A stretch of DNA of 64,000 nt from Lachnospiraceae bacterium. GTDB lineage: Bacteria; Bacillota; Clostridia; Lachnospirales; Lachnospiraceae. Made by a program: the position numbers and the translations under genes. Position 1 is the first letter of the stretch; each line of letters opens with the position of its first letter. The notes below the pieces were generated by a model that worked only from the letters and a program-made list of their open reading frames with translations, did not search any database and was not told the origin of the DNA. The stretch is taken from the NCBI GenBank assembly GCA_910575445.1, contig CAJTFW010000005.1:124001-188000 (forward strand). The letters are read 5' to 3'. This document shows positions 54,064-62,659 of this stretch, one piece after another.

Positions 54064-54113
54064 GCTTTACATAACAAACAGCTTTACATAACAAACAGCT
54101 ATACATAACAATC
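54063..54113. repeat. Three tandem 17-base repeats
   Basis: AGCTTTACATAACAAAC occurs perfectly at 54063-54079 and 54080-54096 and with two changes at 54097-54113 (AGCTATACATAACAATC). It lies just beyond the Rpn-like remnant. The core TTTACATAA is also in the palindrome at 54110-54139 and in TTATGTAAAG nearby, so this motif is repeated about five times in 110 bases. Confidence 0.82.
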
Positions 54114-54139
54114 TTTATGTAAATCTTTACATAAAGATT
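54110..54139. repeat. 30-base palindrome
   Basis: AATCTTTATGTAAA-TC-TTTACATAAAGATT, two perfect 14-base arms. It abuts the Rpn-like fragment on its left end and shares the TTTACATAA core with the tandem repeats beside it. Confidence 0.85.
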
Positions 54140-54285
54140 GCTGCTCCACCAATATGATTAACTTCTCCTCAATCTGAAAACCGACATCATTATAATACTG
54201 ATCCAACAGTGCATTTGTGATCGTCACATTTTTGATGCTGTCTTCCTTTGCCGTATATTTTGCCACCTGTTCCGGCTTCTGGGAC
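54140..54285 (-). pseudogene. Rpn-type nuclease fragment with 31-codon deletion
   Basis: On the minus strand the frame reads QKPEQVAKYTAK then directly EDSIKNVTITNALLDQYYNDVGFQIEEKLIILVEQQS. This matches residues 14-26 and 57-88 of the intact Rpn gene at 52961-53842, with residues in between (the DSVFTSLF... block) removed in frame. It then runs into the 30-base palindrome. It has no start of its own and is joined to the patB/malY remnant at the shared AGAAGCCGGAACAGG. Clearly not a working gene. Confidence 0.82.
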
Positions 54286-54453
54286 AGGCTATATTCATTC
54301 TGATAAACGAACTTCCGCTTTCCCCATACTGCCCTCCTTCCGACAGATACAGCCTGGTATGCTCTCTCAGATATTGTATAAACTCCGTGGCACATCCCAT
54401 TTCATCGAATGGGTATCTCTTCTATTGACAGGTTTATCAAAATCGTAAGGCAT
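54281..54453 (-). pseudogene. patB/malY (cystathionine beta-lyase type) remnant: start fused to end
   Basis: From ATG at 54453 (after a run of nine G) the first 20 codons read MPYDFDKPVNRRDTHSMKWD, the N-terminus of PatB/MalY-type PLP aminotransferases. About 10 codons later, one frame over, the same strand reads FIQYLREHTRLYLSEGGQYG followed by GSSFIRMNIACPRS, the family's C-terminus. Roughly 340 residues including the PLP lysine are missing, so the gene has collapsed by an internal deletion with frameshift. It ends in the Rpn fragment. Confidence 0.82.
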
Positions 54454-54499
54454 ACTCCCCCCCCCAAGTTTTCTAGTAAAGTTTATCTCACAAACAACC

Positions 54500-54877
54500 T
54501 TATTCCAGGGAAAAGGTCACAGTTACATCTCCACTTCCCAGGGCTTCCTCCCAGCCGGTCAGATTATCAATATGCCCCAGTCTTGTATAGCTCCAGGAAT
54601 TGGAGCCGTAAAAAATAACAATCTGGTTCCCATTGTATAAAACGATATCCCCGGCCTGTGTTGTGGTCTGGCTGTTACTTGTGGGAAGGCTTGTTCCCAG
54701 AGGACCTACCTTTTCAAAGCCGGAATAGTCACTCATCTGAATCACTACAGGACTCTCCCTGTCAAATAAGGAAATATTTAGAAAAGTTTGATAATATCTC
54801 CCAAATCCCAACGCACTTTTAGACAAACCAACGATACCCAAACAACCGAAACACCGTTTACTTCTCTTCCTTATCAA
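54500..54877 (-). pseudogene. Cyclophilin-like domain protein, probable fragment
   Basis: A 125-residue frame. Residues about 35-125 match the Cyclophil_like fold found in small clostridial proteins: DYSGFEKVGPLGTSLPTSNS, AGDIVLYNGNQIVIFYGSNS, WSYTRLGHI and the ending GDVTVTFSLE. The first 35 residues (MIRKRSKRCFGCLGIVGL...) do not match and no ribosome site is clear. The N-terminal third of the domain seems to be replaced, so I treat it as a likely fragment. It could still be expressed. Confidence 0.55.
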
Positions 54878-54885
54878 ATTACACT

Positions 54886-55470
54886 CTACATTACTTGTAA
54901 ATAAAACTCAACCTTATGAATATGCGTATTATTATCAATTATTACTACATCTTTAGGTACTCCTATTATTATATATTTTTCATCAAATGCAACCGAAAGG
55001 TAGCTGGTTTCCTTGGTTTGAATCACCTTATCTTTCGAACATTCTGGCATAGTCCTTTGAATAACAGAAAGTGCTTTTTTAAAATTATAACATTCTGTGT
55101 ACCTTATCATAGATAACTTTTTAGAATTAAGAATTGACAACACTCTACCACACCATTCACTTTTTGTCCAATCATCCAGATGATAAACATAAATTTGAAA
55201 GTTCTCACATTCCTCCGCAAAATATCTCAATAACATCTCAAATTCTTCATCTGCTAACTTCCTATTGGAAAAAACCTCCTGTTTAATTATTAATTCTAAT
55301 TGATCTCTGTCATCTTTATTTTTTCTATTATTTAACGAACCAATTAATTTTAACGCATATACTTTATCACATATTTTTTTGTTTTTTTCTTTTACTTTTA
55401 AAATAATCGTTTCGCTAGTCTTAGACCTCCAAAAACTGCAAGACCATGAATAGTAAAAATATAGATATAC
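54886..55470 (-). pseudogene. Unrecognised frame of 195 codons without a start
   Basis: The minus-strand frame is open from the TGA at 55471-55473 to a TAA at 54886-54888. The only ATG is at 55236 (116 residues), yet homology-like, AT-rich coding continues upstream as KTSETIILKVKEKNKKICDK and YALKLIGSLNNRKNKDDRD. No family is recognised. The part from 55236 reads FAEECENFQIYVYHLDDWTK and KDVVIIDNNTHIHKVEFYL. Absence of a start over about 80 codons suggests 5' truncation. Composition is AT-rich relative to the neighbours. Confidence 0.45.
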
Positions 55471-55518
55471 TCAAATTTACTCATAAATATATAGCCACAG
55501 AATATTCTATTGACTTCA

Positions 55519-56439
55519 TTAAAGATTACTGAAATATCCTCTGCTGATGACTTCCTTTATCCCACCAATGACTGTTTCATAAGGAACATATGTAAATAAA
55601 AGCTTGCCAGTAATCGTTTCATAATCTTGCCGATATATTTCCTTATTCACAATCTCTGCCAGAACGTCATTGATACATACCCCTGTTTTAGCAGACAGAC
55701 AGACCAGAAGAGGTTCCCGCAGGCTCCGAACTTCCTGGACAAGTCCTGACAAAGATGCATCCGGCTTCGTATATTCCATAATCTTGTAAATATCATATAA
55801 ATGCCGGGAATGCCGGTCAACCTTATCTGACAGGTAATAGTCACAGAGGGCAAAAACCTTATCAATAAGAGTCCGTTCAATCGCCTGTGTTGTGATTTCA
55901 AAAGGCATAAGGTCAAATTCTTCTGCCAGTTCCTCCTGCTCCGTCATTTTCAGAAAACGATATATATAATTATCGGCCATACGATTTACTGTCGGAAAGG
56001 GTAACAGCGCAATATAGGTCTCAATGACCAATTCCGGCTTTAATTCCAACAATGGAGAATAAATGCTGGAATAACTGGCTCTGTAACAGTTATAACTGCG
56101 CCGACTGCGGGTTTCTTCGAGGTTTGCAACAGAGAAACCTATGGACTCTATGGAAGAAACAACCGCCTTTTTTAGCTGCTGCTTGCGGCTTTCGCCAGGA
56201 ACACCTTCCGATGCTGCATAGGAAATATCAATATCTTCCGAAAAGCGTTCCAATATCCGATAGCATTTTGTCAGGGATGTTCCGCCCTTAAAGACCATTC
56301 CCTTTACCCTGGAGGCCAGCTTTTGGAGAGTAAGTGTAACATAATAATCTTTTTCAATGATTCCGGGAGGTATATGCAGTTCGTTAGAAGCAGCGATGAT
56401 AAGTTCACTAAATGCTTCTTGGTCACGATGTAAATTCAT
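55519..56439 (-). CDS. AbiEii-type nucleotidyltransferase toxin (pair 2)
   Basis: 306 residues from the ATG at 56439 (MNLHRDQEAFSELI), preceded by GGGGAAT; a frame to 56457 exists. The nucleotidyltransferase core is complete: GGTS motif in MVFKGGTSLTKCYRI near residue 55 and SEDIDISYA near 75 with both Asp. The C-terminal 150 residues match the AbiEii domain length. It overlaps its antitoxin by 17 bases. It is only distantly similar to the toxin of pair 1, 4 kb to the left, so these are separate systems. Confidence 0.9.
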   Translation of the reverse strand: MNLHRDQEAFSELIIAASNELHIPPGIIEKDYYVTLTLQKLASRVKGMVFKGGTSLTKCYRILERFSEDIDISYAASEGVPGESRKQQLKKAVVSSIESIGFSVANLEETRSRRSYNCYRASYSSIYSPLLELKPELVIETYIALLPFPTVNRMADNYIYRFLKMTEQEELAEEFDLMPFEITTQAIERTLIDKVFALCDYYLSDKVDRHSRHLYDIYKIMEYTKPDASLSGLVQEVRSLREPLLVCLSAKTGVCINDVLAEIVNKEIYRQDYETITGKLLFTYVPYETVIGGIKEVISRGYFSNL

Positions 56440-57049
56440 AAATAATTCCCCATTCAATCAGTTTTTTTGCAGTAGGACCCGTAATGCCAGACAGCACGCC
56501 GGAAAGAAGCTCCTTACTGTAATTTTGCTGCTTTGCATAGTTTTTCAGAAGAATCCCAGTACCAGAATCAGAAAGCTCGGAATATTTTTCTGCCTGGGAA
56601 ACGGCATCCAAAAACTGGAGCAGCCCTGCGTTTTCCGATGTTATAGTTGTGGCGGGCCGTTTCAGCCGGACGGCCTGGGAGCCTACGGTAACGGTACGCC
56701 CCTTTGTCGATTCTTTTGACGTTACAATCTCAAGTGTTGCTGGCATCTGGGTTGTCAGGCCAATCTGATTGGCAAAAGTGGCTCCGGCGAAGTATCCATA
56801 GGTTTCTGTTGTGCTTTGGACATATTTACGCATAATGACTTTCATGGGATCTAAATAACTTTTTTTCAGCAGCCGTGACGCTTTAGGGAGATAATAAATC
56901 CCAGTATCAAAACGGGCCAGATCGCCTGACTTGAGCATCCGTTTGAAATACTGGCGTAATGCATTATCATTAAGCCCATCCAGCCGGATCTCGTTTATGA
57001 AGATTGGTTCGTTGTAACCATAGTTTTTTTCCAGATATTCCTTCAGCAT
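56423..57049 (-). CDS. AbiEi-type antitoxin, DUF6088 (pair 2)
   Basis: 208 residues from the ATG at 57049 (MLKEYLEKNYGYNEPIF) with GGAG 11 bases upstream; ATG at 57076 is the alternative. The N-terminal winged helix (RLDGLNDNALRQYFKRMLKSGDLARFDTGIYYLP, in part) is followed by the DUF6088 core (ATFANQIGLTTQMPATLEIVTS, in part) and PATTITSENAGLLQFLDAV. It is the neutralising and auto-repressing partner of the nucleotidyltransferase toxin, which it overlaps by 17 bases. Confidence 0.88.
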   Translation of the reverse strand: MLKEYLEKNYGYNEPIFINEIRLDGLNDNALRQYFKRMLKSGDLARFDTGIYYLPKASRLLKKSYLDPMKVIMRKYVQSTTETYGYFAGATFANQIGLTTQMPATLEIVTSKESTKGRTVTVGSQAVRLKRPATTITSENAGLLQFLDAVSQAEKYSELSDSGTGILLKNYAKQQNYSKELLSGVLSGITGPTAKKLIEWGIIYEFTS

Positions 57050-57244
57050 ACAGGTATCCACTCCTTCCACCTCCATACTACTATATTTATACCAAAAAGG
57101 TCAATAGATATGTCAAAATATAGTTTGTATGTTTTTTGCAGAATTATACAGCGAGGATAAAGAAGCGGATACCTTTGGCTGTCTATAAATCCATATGTTT
57201 TCGTATATACCCAAAAGCATACATTGGTTAGTAACAGAACCTTT

Positions 57245-57739
57245 TTACCGTTCTCCGTCTGGCTGGTCATACCTCAAATGCCCTTGTAACACTTTTGCAT
57301 AATTCAGAATCCGTATGAAAGACCTGCCCTGATTCTCCAACGCTTTTTTATATCCGGCTTCTGTCAGAAACAGCCGCATCCGTTCACATTTATCTCCTAC
57401 GGGAAATTCCCTCGAAAGCACATCAAACACAATCATATCTGTCACTTCCGGGTCAAAGCGTTCCAGTGCCATGATGTCATGCCCTTCCAGTTTCCGGGCG
57501 CCGGACTCCTGCCTTGCTACAGCGATCATCTCCCCAATCGTCCTTGCTTTCCAGGGCAGATGATAATTTCTCTGAATGTCACAGATCAGCTCCTTACAGT
57601 CATCCTCTGAAAGCCTGCGGAGTTTCTTTAGCAGATTTTCTGCAGTGGCCTTTTTACTGTGGTCACGAGTATACCGACAGAGCACAGCGATTTCCTGTAT
57701 CGCGTCATACCTATGGCATCCCTCCAACTGGAAAACCAT
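57245..57739 (-). CDS. Hypothetical protein
   Basis: 164 residues, charged and helical, no membrane segment and no family I recognise. It starts MVFQLEGCHRYDAIQEIAVL and ends with RILNYAKVLQGHLRYDQPDGER. The start lacks a clear ribosome site (AGTATGAAAAAAGG precedes it). The stretch HDIMALERFDPEVTDMIVFD could be a domain core. It may be the remaining part of a longer gene. The 196 bases before it (57050-57244) hold no supported gene. Confidence 0.5.
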   Translation of the reverse strand: MVFQLEGCHRYDAIQEIAVLCRYTRDHSKKATAENLLKKLRRLSEDDCKELICDIQRNYHLPWKARTIGEMIAVARQESGARKLEGHDIMALERFDPEVTDMIVFDVLSREFPVGDKCERMRLFLTEAGYKKALENQGRSFIRILNYAKVLQGHLRYDQPDGER

Positions 57740-57811
57740 CCTTTTTTCATACTCGTCTTAAGATACCTCCAGTTTTCATATTTTTTTATTCATCATCAGG
57801 GAAACCTGCAA

Positions 57812-58801
57812 TTATTTTCGTATCCATTCCTTATCGTCAAGCGTAATGTCTACTGGCATCACATGCTCAATCCGTTCCATTTCTTCCCCATCCCAGATAA
57901 AAGTAATCTTAAAGTCACCCCCTGCATTTTTCCTTACAAATTCCGCAAGTTCCGGTGCCTGCGTCATATCTACATAAACAAAATGTCCATATAACAAGTC
58001 ATCTTCCGAATAAGAGAATTCAAAAGGAAATACCCCCTGATCCTCTTCCATCATATCTGTTCCGTAAAATACATAGCTACTTCCTTCCTGCATGGCACAT
58101 GAAGTCATGATTACTTTCGATGAAATCGAAACCACACTATAACCGTCAAAACAACTGTACGGATTCTTAACCAGTTCCACTGTAATTTCATGCTCCTGCT
58201 TTGCATCTGCTCCATCATATCCAACCTCAAAGTCGGCAGTGACAATCACCCTCTGATCCGTATATTCATAATCGTATCCGGTTATCGCACCATAACTCAA
58301 TGGGCTTGCCGCATCATATCTGTTCAGTCCGTCACCTGCGAAAGAGGAAAAATCCAGTTCGACGCCCGTCAGGGAATACTGGATATAGTTCAGTTCATCC
58401 ACGCCGATCTGTCCATCGTTCTTCTCGGAGACTATATCCAAATATCCAAAGGATGACCTTGTATTCTGAATGAACCTGGAGACAAAGATTTCTTTCCATT
58501 CTTCACTGCAGACAGAATCCTTATCAAAGTTATCATAGCAAAGCGCTAACTGAATGACTGCAGTTTTTAAATTATCCCCCATGGAAAATTCTGAAGGATA
58601 TTCATACTCCTGAATCCATGAGGCTTTATTATCAACTGTTTTTTCTATATCATTAAAATGATCTTTTGGTTTTTCCTCCGATGCTGTTTCAACTGCTGTT
58701 TCGGAAGAATTTACTATATTTGTATTGTCGGCGTTTCCTGTACATGCGGCCAAAGCCGCTGCACAGAAAAATATCATACACAGAGTCATTGTCTTTTTCA
58801 T
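57812..58801 (-). CDS. Lipoprotein with DUF5105-like C-terminal domain
   Basis: 329 residues from the ATG at 58801 (ribosome site GGAGGTGG). The signal peptide MKKTMTLCMIFFCAAALAAC has lipobox LAAC, followed by an Asn/Ser/Thr linker. The mature part has FNDIEKTVDNKASWIQEYEY, a helical block and a C-terminal beta domain (FKITFIWDGEEMERI, TLDDKEWIRK) as in DUF5105-type surface lipoproteins of clostridia. Function unknown. It is probably surface-exposed through lipid anchoring. The start of the frame at 58879 is not supported. Confidence 0.72.
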   Translation of the reverse strand: MKKTMTLCMIFFCAAALAACTGNADNTNIVNSSETAVETASEEKPKDHFNDIEKTVDNKASWIQEYEYPSEFSMGDNLKTAVIQLALCYDNFDKDSVCSEEWKEIFVSRFIQNTRSSFGYLDIVSEKNDGQIGVDELNYIQYSLTGVELDFSSFAGDGLNRYDAASPLSYGAITGYDYEYTDQRVIVTADFEVGYDGADAKQEHEITVELVKNPYSCFDGYSVVSISSKVIMTSCAMQEGSSYVFYGTDMMEEDQGVFPFEFSYSEDDLLYGHFVYVDMTQAPELAEFVRKNAGGDFKITFIWDGEEMERIEHVMPVDITLDDKEWIRK

Positions 58802-59561
58802 AAAACCACCTCCATTTTCCTTTCTGTCATTACGTTCCCTTCCATCCGCTTTCATAAACCGCTCTCCCTCTTTCGTCATAATAGCTTTCCAGCGAATATG
58901 GACGGATTATGTGTTTAGTGGTCAAGCATTTTTGTAACATTTAATTTGAAAAATTATTTTTTAATTCATGCTTCAAACTTTGTACCACCTTTTTTCTTTG
59001 CAGTAGGATACAAATTCTTATGAGGTAAATTGGCAGCCCTGGTTACTGTGCAGAATCAGCCTCTTTCTTGGCTTCTCTGACTTTAGCACCTTCTCCAATG
59101 CGTTTTTTCCAATTCTGTATGGATAGATATTCCGTTTACACTTGCAACAATAGAGCGGTCATATATTTGATAGTATAAGTTGTTCCACTTTTTCTGTCCA
59201 CATTTATATACTAACACTTTATCCTCAAAGCCGTTACCAGCATTTGAGCAGAAAATAAAAAAGCCAGTAAACCACTGCCCGGAGGGCATAATGGTACTAC
59301 TGGCGCAAAAATACAAACTTAACAGCGTGTGCAATGCGAAAAGTTCTCCGCATACAGCCTGAACGGACTGTATTTCCCTTACGGGCTACGCACAAAAATC
59401 AATTACAAGGACAGTTTAGGACAATATATTGATTTAGTCAAGTTGTTGATACTATATATAGTGTTTTGTAAATAATCAACAAAAGAAAATGTGCTCACAC
59501 CTTTAGCCAGTTCGAGATTGTAAATATCTTCTGGCTCTTTACATCAATCATTGCACTCATG
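58802..59561. other. 760-base gap with transposase debris
   Basis: No intact gene. On the minus strand 58975-59175 holds IS3-type transposase debris (see next entry). Beyond it, 59200-59400 has an open frame on the plus strand (LSSKPLPAFEQKIKKPVNHC) that I cannot place. The right part leads into the PIN toxin. AT-rich, no terminators seen. Confidence 0.5.
58975..59175 (-). pseudogene. IS3-family transposase (OrfB) remnant
   Basis: On the minus strand, in two frames, the sequence reads YDRSIVASVNGISIHTE then LEKVLKSEKPRKRLILHSNQGCQFTS followed by an in-frame stop and EFVSYCKEK, then a frameshift. These match the IS3 OrfB catalytic region, where HSDQG carries the second Asp of the DDE triad; here that Asp is Asn. 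Both ends are missing. The element is long dead. Confidence 0.75.
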
Positions 59562-59966
59562 TTAAACACTGATAACAAAAGATTCGTTATAATATGGAAT
59601 CAAAGTATCATGTGTCATAAATTTCATTCCTTCTGATTTTGCCTGCGCAAGCAAAATCCTGTCAAAAGGATCTTTATGCGGTGGAGCATCCTTTGGCCTT
59701 ACCAAAGATTCCAGCTCAGCCACATGTTTATTAAATACAGGCAGCGAGACAAAACCATTCTCTTCACATCCTTTCTCCAAGTATTTCCCACTAAATAAAA
59801 ATGTTTCTGGATGTGCCATATGCTTAATCGTAATCTCCCACACGGAAGCGGTACTGTAATAGATTTCATTGTTCTTGTCAAGTATTATTGCCTTGGCTGT
59901 ATTCGACAATTCCTCCGAATCCAGTACTGCCCATATTGCAATATGTGTATCCAGCAAAATTTTCAT
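59562..59966 (-). CDS. PIN-domain toxin, VapC-like
   Basis: 134 residues from the ATG at 59966 (a TTG just upstream is possible). PIN acidic residues: Asp6 in ILLDTHIAIW, Glu in SVWEITIKH (about 44), Asp in HKDPFDRILL (about 100), Asp in THDTLIPYY (about 118). The family cuts tRNA or rRNA in its active form. The ATG overlaps the TGA of the antitoxin gene by one base (TGATG), the usual toxin-antitoxin layout. All four catalytic acids are kept. Confidence 0.9.
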   Translation of the reverse strand: MKILLDTHIAIWAVLDSEELSNTAKAIILDKNNEIYYSTASVWEITIKHMAHPETFLFSGKYLEKGCEENGFVSLPVFNKHVAELESLVRPKDAPPHKDPFDRILLAQAKSEGMKFMTHDTLIPYYNESFVISV

Positions 59967-60220
59967 CAACCATCCACCTCAAATAATCTGGCTATTTCAT
60001 CATTGCACTCGTCTATATCATGACCATCCGCAATAAATTTCTGCCCTTTCATACTTCCAAGCCTGCGTTTTTTGCCCTGTGTGGCAGCGCCATAATTTAT
60101 ACTCACACTCCTTGATTCTGATGGCAGCACAAAGCGCTGTATCATATCAAGAATAAAGCGCAGGCTGTCATCCGAAAGTCCTTCCAGAGATTGTGTGATC
60201 TGATTCTGCAATGTTGACAT
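59966..60220 (-). CDS. Antitoxin of the PIN-domain toxin
   Basis: 84 residues from the ATG at 60220 (MSTLQNQITQSLEGLSDD), with AGGTGG about 8 bases upstream. It is small and lacks a recognisable SpoVT/AbrB or RHH signature by eye; the C-terminus (DECNDEIARLFEVDG) resembles the toxin-wrapping tails of VapB-type antitoxins (DEIxxLF). It overlaps the toxin start by one base, which is the main argument. It probably represses the operon with the toxin. Confidence 0.75.
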   Translation of the reverse strand: MSTLQNQITQSLEGLSDDSLRFILDMIQRFVLPSESRSVSINYGAATQGKKRRLGSMKGQKFIADGHDIDECNDEIARLFEVDG

Positions 60221-60377
60221 AACAGACACCACCTTTCTACATGATTTAGAAAACATATATCTGATTAAATCTTTACCTTCTGTTACGGTTTTATTATACT
60301 AAAGAAACCGCTTTTTATCAAGAATATCCCGGCCACTGCATCATCCAAAGCGACTGCAGATGAAATATTATTACAAA

Positions 60378-60785
60378 TCACTGCCGGAGCCTTTCCTGTA
60401 TCGAAACCTTATCCTCTCGCCATGAGCGATACAATTCTTCGTTTTCCTCCCATAATTCTTTTAATTCGGAGTGATTGGAAATAACAGCGTCTATCGCCTT
60501 GACTGCTTTTTGCCTGAGCGGTGTTAAATCAAGACTCTTTAATGATTTCGTCCATTCAAAATAAGTATCTTCATCGCACCTGTGAGGAATATCATTTATC
60601 ACACTATCCATAACTGCGGCTGACACTAACGCATAGTGCCCTTCATCATAACTGATGTACTCTGCTTGTATCACCTCATCAAAATATCGTTCCATATCAG
60701 CCATGATTTCCGATGACGCCATAAGGTCATCCAACGCATCATAGGCAGTATCATCATCAAACACCGCATAACTCCATGCACCCAT
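60378..60785 (-). CDS. DUF4259 family protein
   Basis: 135 residues with the DUF4259 hallmark at the N-terminus (MGAWSYAVFDDDTAYDALDD). Proteins of this family are common near polymorphic-toxin and immunity loci of Firmicutes and are proposed to be immunity-type proteins; function is not shown. Soluble, acidic, no signal peptide. Ribosome site GAGGACAAAGA is weak to moderate. It is one of a series of small unrelated genes on the same strand. Confidence 0.83.
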   Translation of the reverse strand: MGAWSYAVFDDDTAYDALDDLMASSEIMADMERYFDEVIQAEYISYDEGHYALVSAAVMDSVINDIPHRCDEDTYFEWTKSLKSLDLTPLRQKAVKAIDAVISNHSELKELWEENEELYRSWREDKVSIQERLRQ

Positions 60786-60847
60786 ATCTTTGTCCTCCTC
60801 AATGTTGATTTATAAACCTCATATTATGCCCGCGATCTCAACAAGCG

Positions 60848-61246
60848 TTAAGGCACCGGATATTTCATCCAGTTAAAATAGTCAATGAAAAACGCCGCAA
60901 TCCATCTGCCAAGCCTATAAAGCGGTGCTTGAGGCACAAGGAAAAGTCCTCCTATGGCTATTGCTATACCAAGCACTGGCCATATACAATTTAAGAAAAA
61001 CTGCTTTTTATCCCATTTCTTTATTAGATACTTCACAATATACATCATAAATAATACAAGCACACTCACAGGAATAAAGCCGATTAGACAAGCGCTTCCA
61101 AGGGTTCCTTTTTCAGTATATTCCATTGATACATCTCCAAAGCCACCCCAGCCATGCCATAACAACTCCAAAAAGATGCCAATTTCTACGGCAGTCAAAA
61201 AGACAAATAACAAAATCACAATTATTTTAAAATATTTCTCTTTCAT
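60848..61246 (-). CDS. Small membrane protein, unknown function
   Basis: 132 residues with three hydrophobic segments (IIVILLFVFLTAVEIGIFLEL, LGSACLIGFIPVSVLVLFMMY, PVLGIAIAIGGLFLVPQAPLY, each slightly abbreviated). The C-terminus is soluble and short. No family is recognised. Such three-helix proteins often serve as membrane-side immunity proteins in toxin loci, but here that is only a guess from the neighbourhood. Confidence 0.6.
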   Translation of the reverse strand: MKEKYFKIIVILLFVFLTAVEIGIFLELLWHGWGGFGDVSMEYTEKGTLGSACLIGFIPVSVLVLFMMYIVKYLIKKWDKKQFFLNCIWPVLGIAIAIGGLFLVPQAPLYRLGRWIAAFFIDYFNWMKYPVP

Positions 61247-61302
61247 ATATCCATCTTTCCATACTTTCAGTAATTTTTTTGTGCAGGCACTTTTCTATCC
61301 TG

Positions 61303-62481
61303 CTATTTACTTTTTCCCATGCACCGACCGGTTTTGTTCGCATATTCTGCATATTCGGCGCGGGTCATTCCATCATGCTGCCTGTTAAACTCGTCAAAGT
61401 TGATGTCAAGGGGAACGCCAAAATACCGGAACGCTCTCTGCTCCAGTTCGTCCAGACCGGCTTCTGCCAGACTGTTCTCTAACGCACGCTCCAAATCATC
61501 TCCTCCGACTCCAAAATAGCAGCCGTGGCGCATGAGCTGGTTCAATGGTTGAGGGAAGTCCGTCGCTCCGCGCCGGACGATGATTCCGGGACCCCAGCAG
61601 AGCCGGACATGATCCGGGTCTTGTCCGCTGATGGATTGCCCCGCCTGGATGGGAAAGTCGATGTCTGATTCTTCCAGCGCCTTGTTCCCCACAATCTCAT
61701 ATGCACCCCAAATCACCTGATTGTCCATCATAATAAAGGTGTGCCCCAGCGGATGAACCGCAATTTGCTCCACCTGTAAATCCTTGTCCATAGTTTTAAA
61801 CAGGTACAGCCGAATTAGAAGCGGTACCCCCAAAATGTTGTTCAAAATGTGTTCGTCCCGAAGCAGACCGTCCTTTTGCATCTTCCTAAGCTGCCCGATG
61901 ATTAAGCCGAAGCCATAATGCTCCAAATCAATTTCAAACCGGAAAATATCGCCGTTAAAATATTTTATGGTGCGGTGGGGCGTATGCTTCATCCGCTCCA
62001 CTTTGTCAAAGTAATCCGCCGGACAAGACGCCATAAAACCGGTCAGCCATTCCCGAAACTGTGCCAGCGTATCCAGGTCATCAGGAAACACAATAGGCAG
62101 GTTGATGGAATTTCTCACATTCCACACACGCAGGGAGGAATTACAGCGTGGATTCCTGAGATTCATTTGGAAAGAACACCCCAAAGGGCTCATGCTGTCA
62201 ACGGAGGTGTAATTCAGCTTTTTCTCCCGGCCTCTCTTCGTGCGGGGCAAGACCACTGACCGGTCTCTTGTATGTATTTCATTGTCGGTTTCATTATAAT
62301 CAAGGAAATTTTCCCATCCCTCGCCGGAGTATGTGCTCATGGATATAATTTTGCGGATCACATCTCCGTCAAAGTATACCGCATACCCCGGTTTAATCGT
62401 AAAACGCTCCCAATCCTCCAAAATTGGTTCCAGCCCAAAATACCGGCGCTCCTCATTGGTCAGAACTTCTTTTTCTTCCAT
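61303..62481 (-). CDS. Imm26-like protein
   Basis: 392 residues, no signal peptide. The middle has an Imm26-like segment (YFNGDIFRFEIDLEHYGFG followed by LIIGQLRKM) as in immunity protein 26 of polymorphic toxin systems. The flanks (MEEKEVLTNEERRYFGLEPI at the start, FDEFNRQHDGMTRAEYAEYA near the end) are of unknown type. Ribosome site GGAAAGG before the ATG. If it is an immunity protein, it is larger than the usual 120-160 residues, so it may be a fused or two-domain form. Higher GC than its neighbours. Confidence 0.6.
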   Translation of the reverse strand: MEEKEVLTNEERRYFGLEPILEDWERFTIKPGYAVYFDGDVIRKIISMSTYSGEGWENFLDYNETDNEIHTRDRSVVLPRTKRGREKKLNYTSVDSMSPLGCSFQMNLRNPRCNSSLRVWNVRNSINLPIVFPDDLDTLAQFREWLTGFMASCPADYFDKVERMKHTPHRTIKYFNGDIFRFEIDLEHYGFGLIIGQLRKMQKDGLLRDEHILNNILGVPLLIRLYLFKTMDKDLQVEQIAVHPLGHTFIMMDNQVIWGAYEIVGNKALEESDIDFPIQAGQSISGQDPDHVRLCWGPGIIVRRGATDFPQPLNQLMRHGCYFGVGGDDLERALENSLAEAGLDELEQRAFRYFGVPLDINFDEFNRQHDGMTRAEYAEYANKTGRCMGKSK

Positions 62482-62659
62482 ATCATTTTCCTTTCCCGGC
62501 GGTTAAGTATTCTAAGTATACAGATCAATATTCCATATCTATAAAATTTTTTGAGGCTGTCTTTCATCTTAACAATACCTACTTTCTATTTCAATTTCTT
62601 CTACCATCCCGTTTTCCTGCAACCGGGAAGTTATCGGCTTAGATTGTGTTTCATTTTGC

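Noticed and set aside
49727-54140. CRISPR array in the accessory region
   Set aside because: Only a few short repeats (17-mers in tandem, no spacers) are present and no cas gene is seen.
59083-59334. 83-aa minus-strand ORF
   Set aside because: It is part of the decayed IS3 transposase read through frameshifts, not a separate gene.
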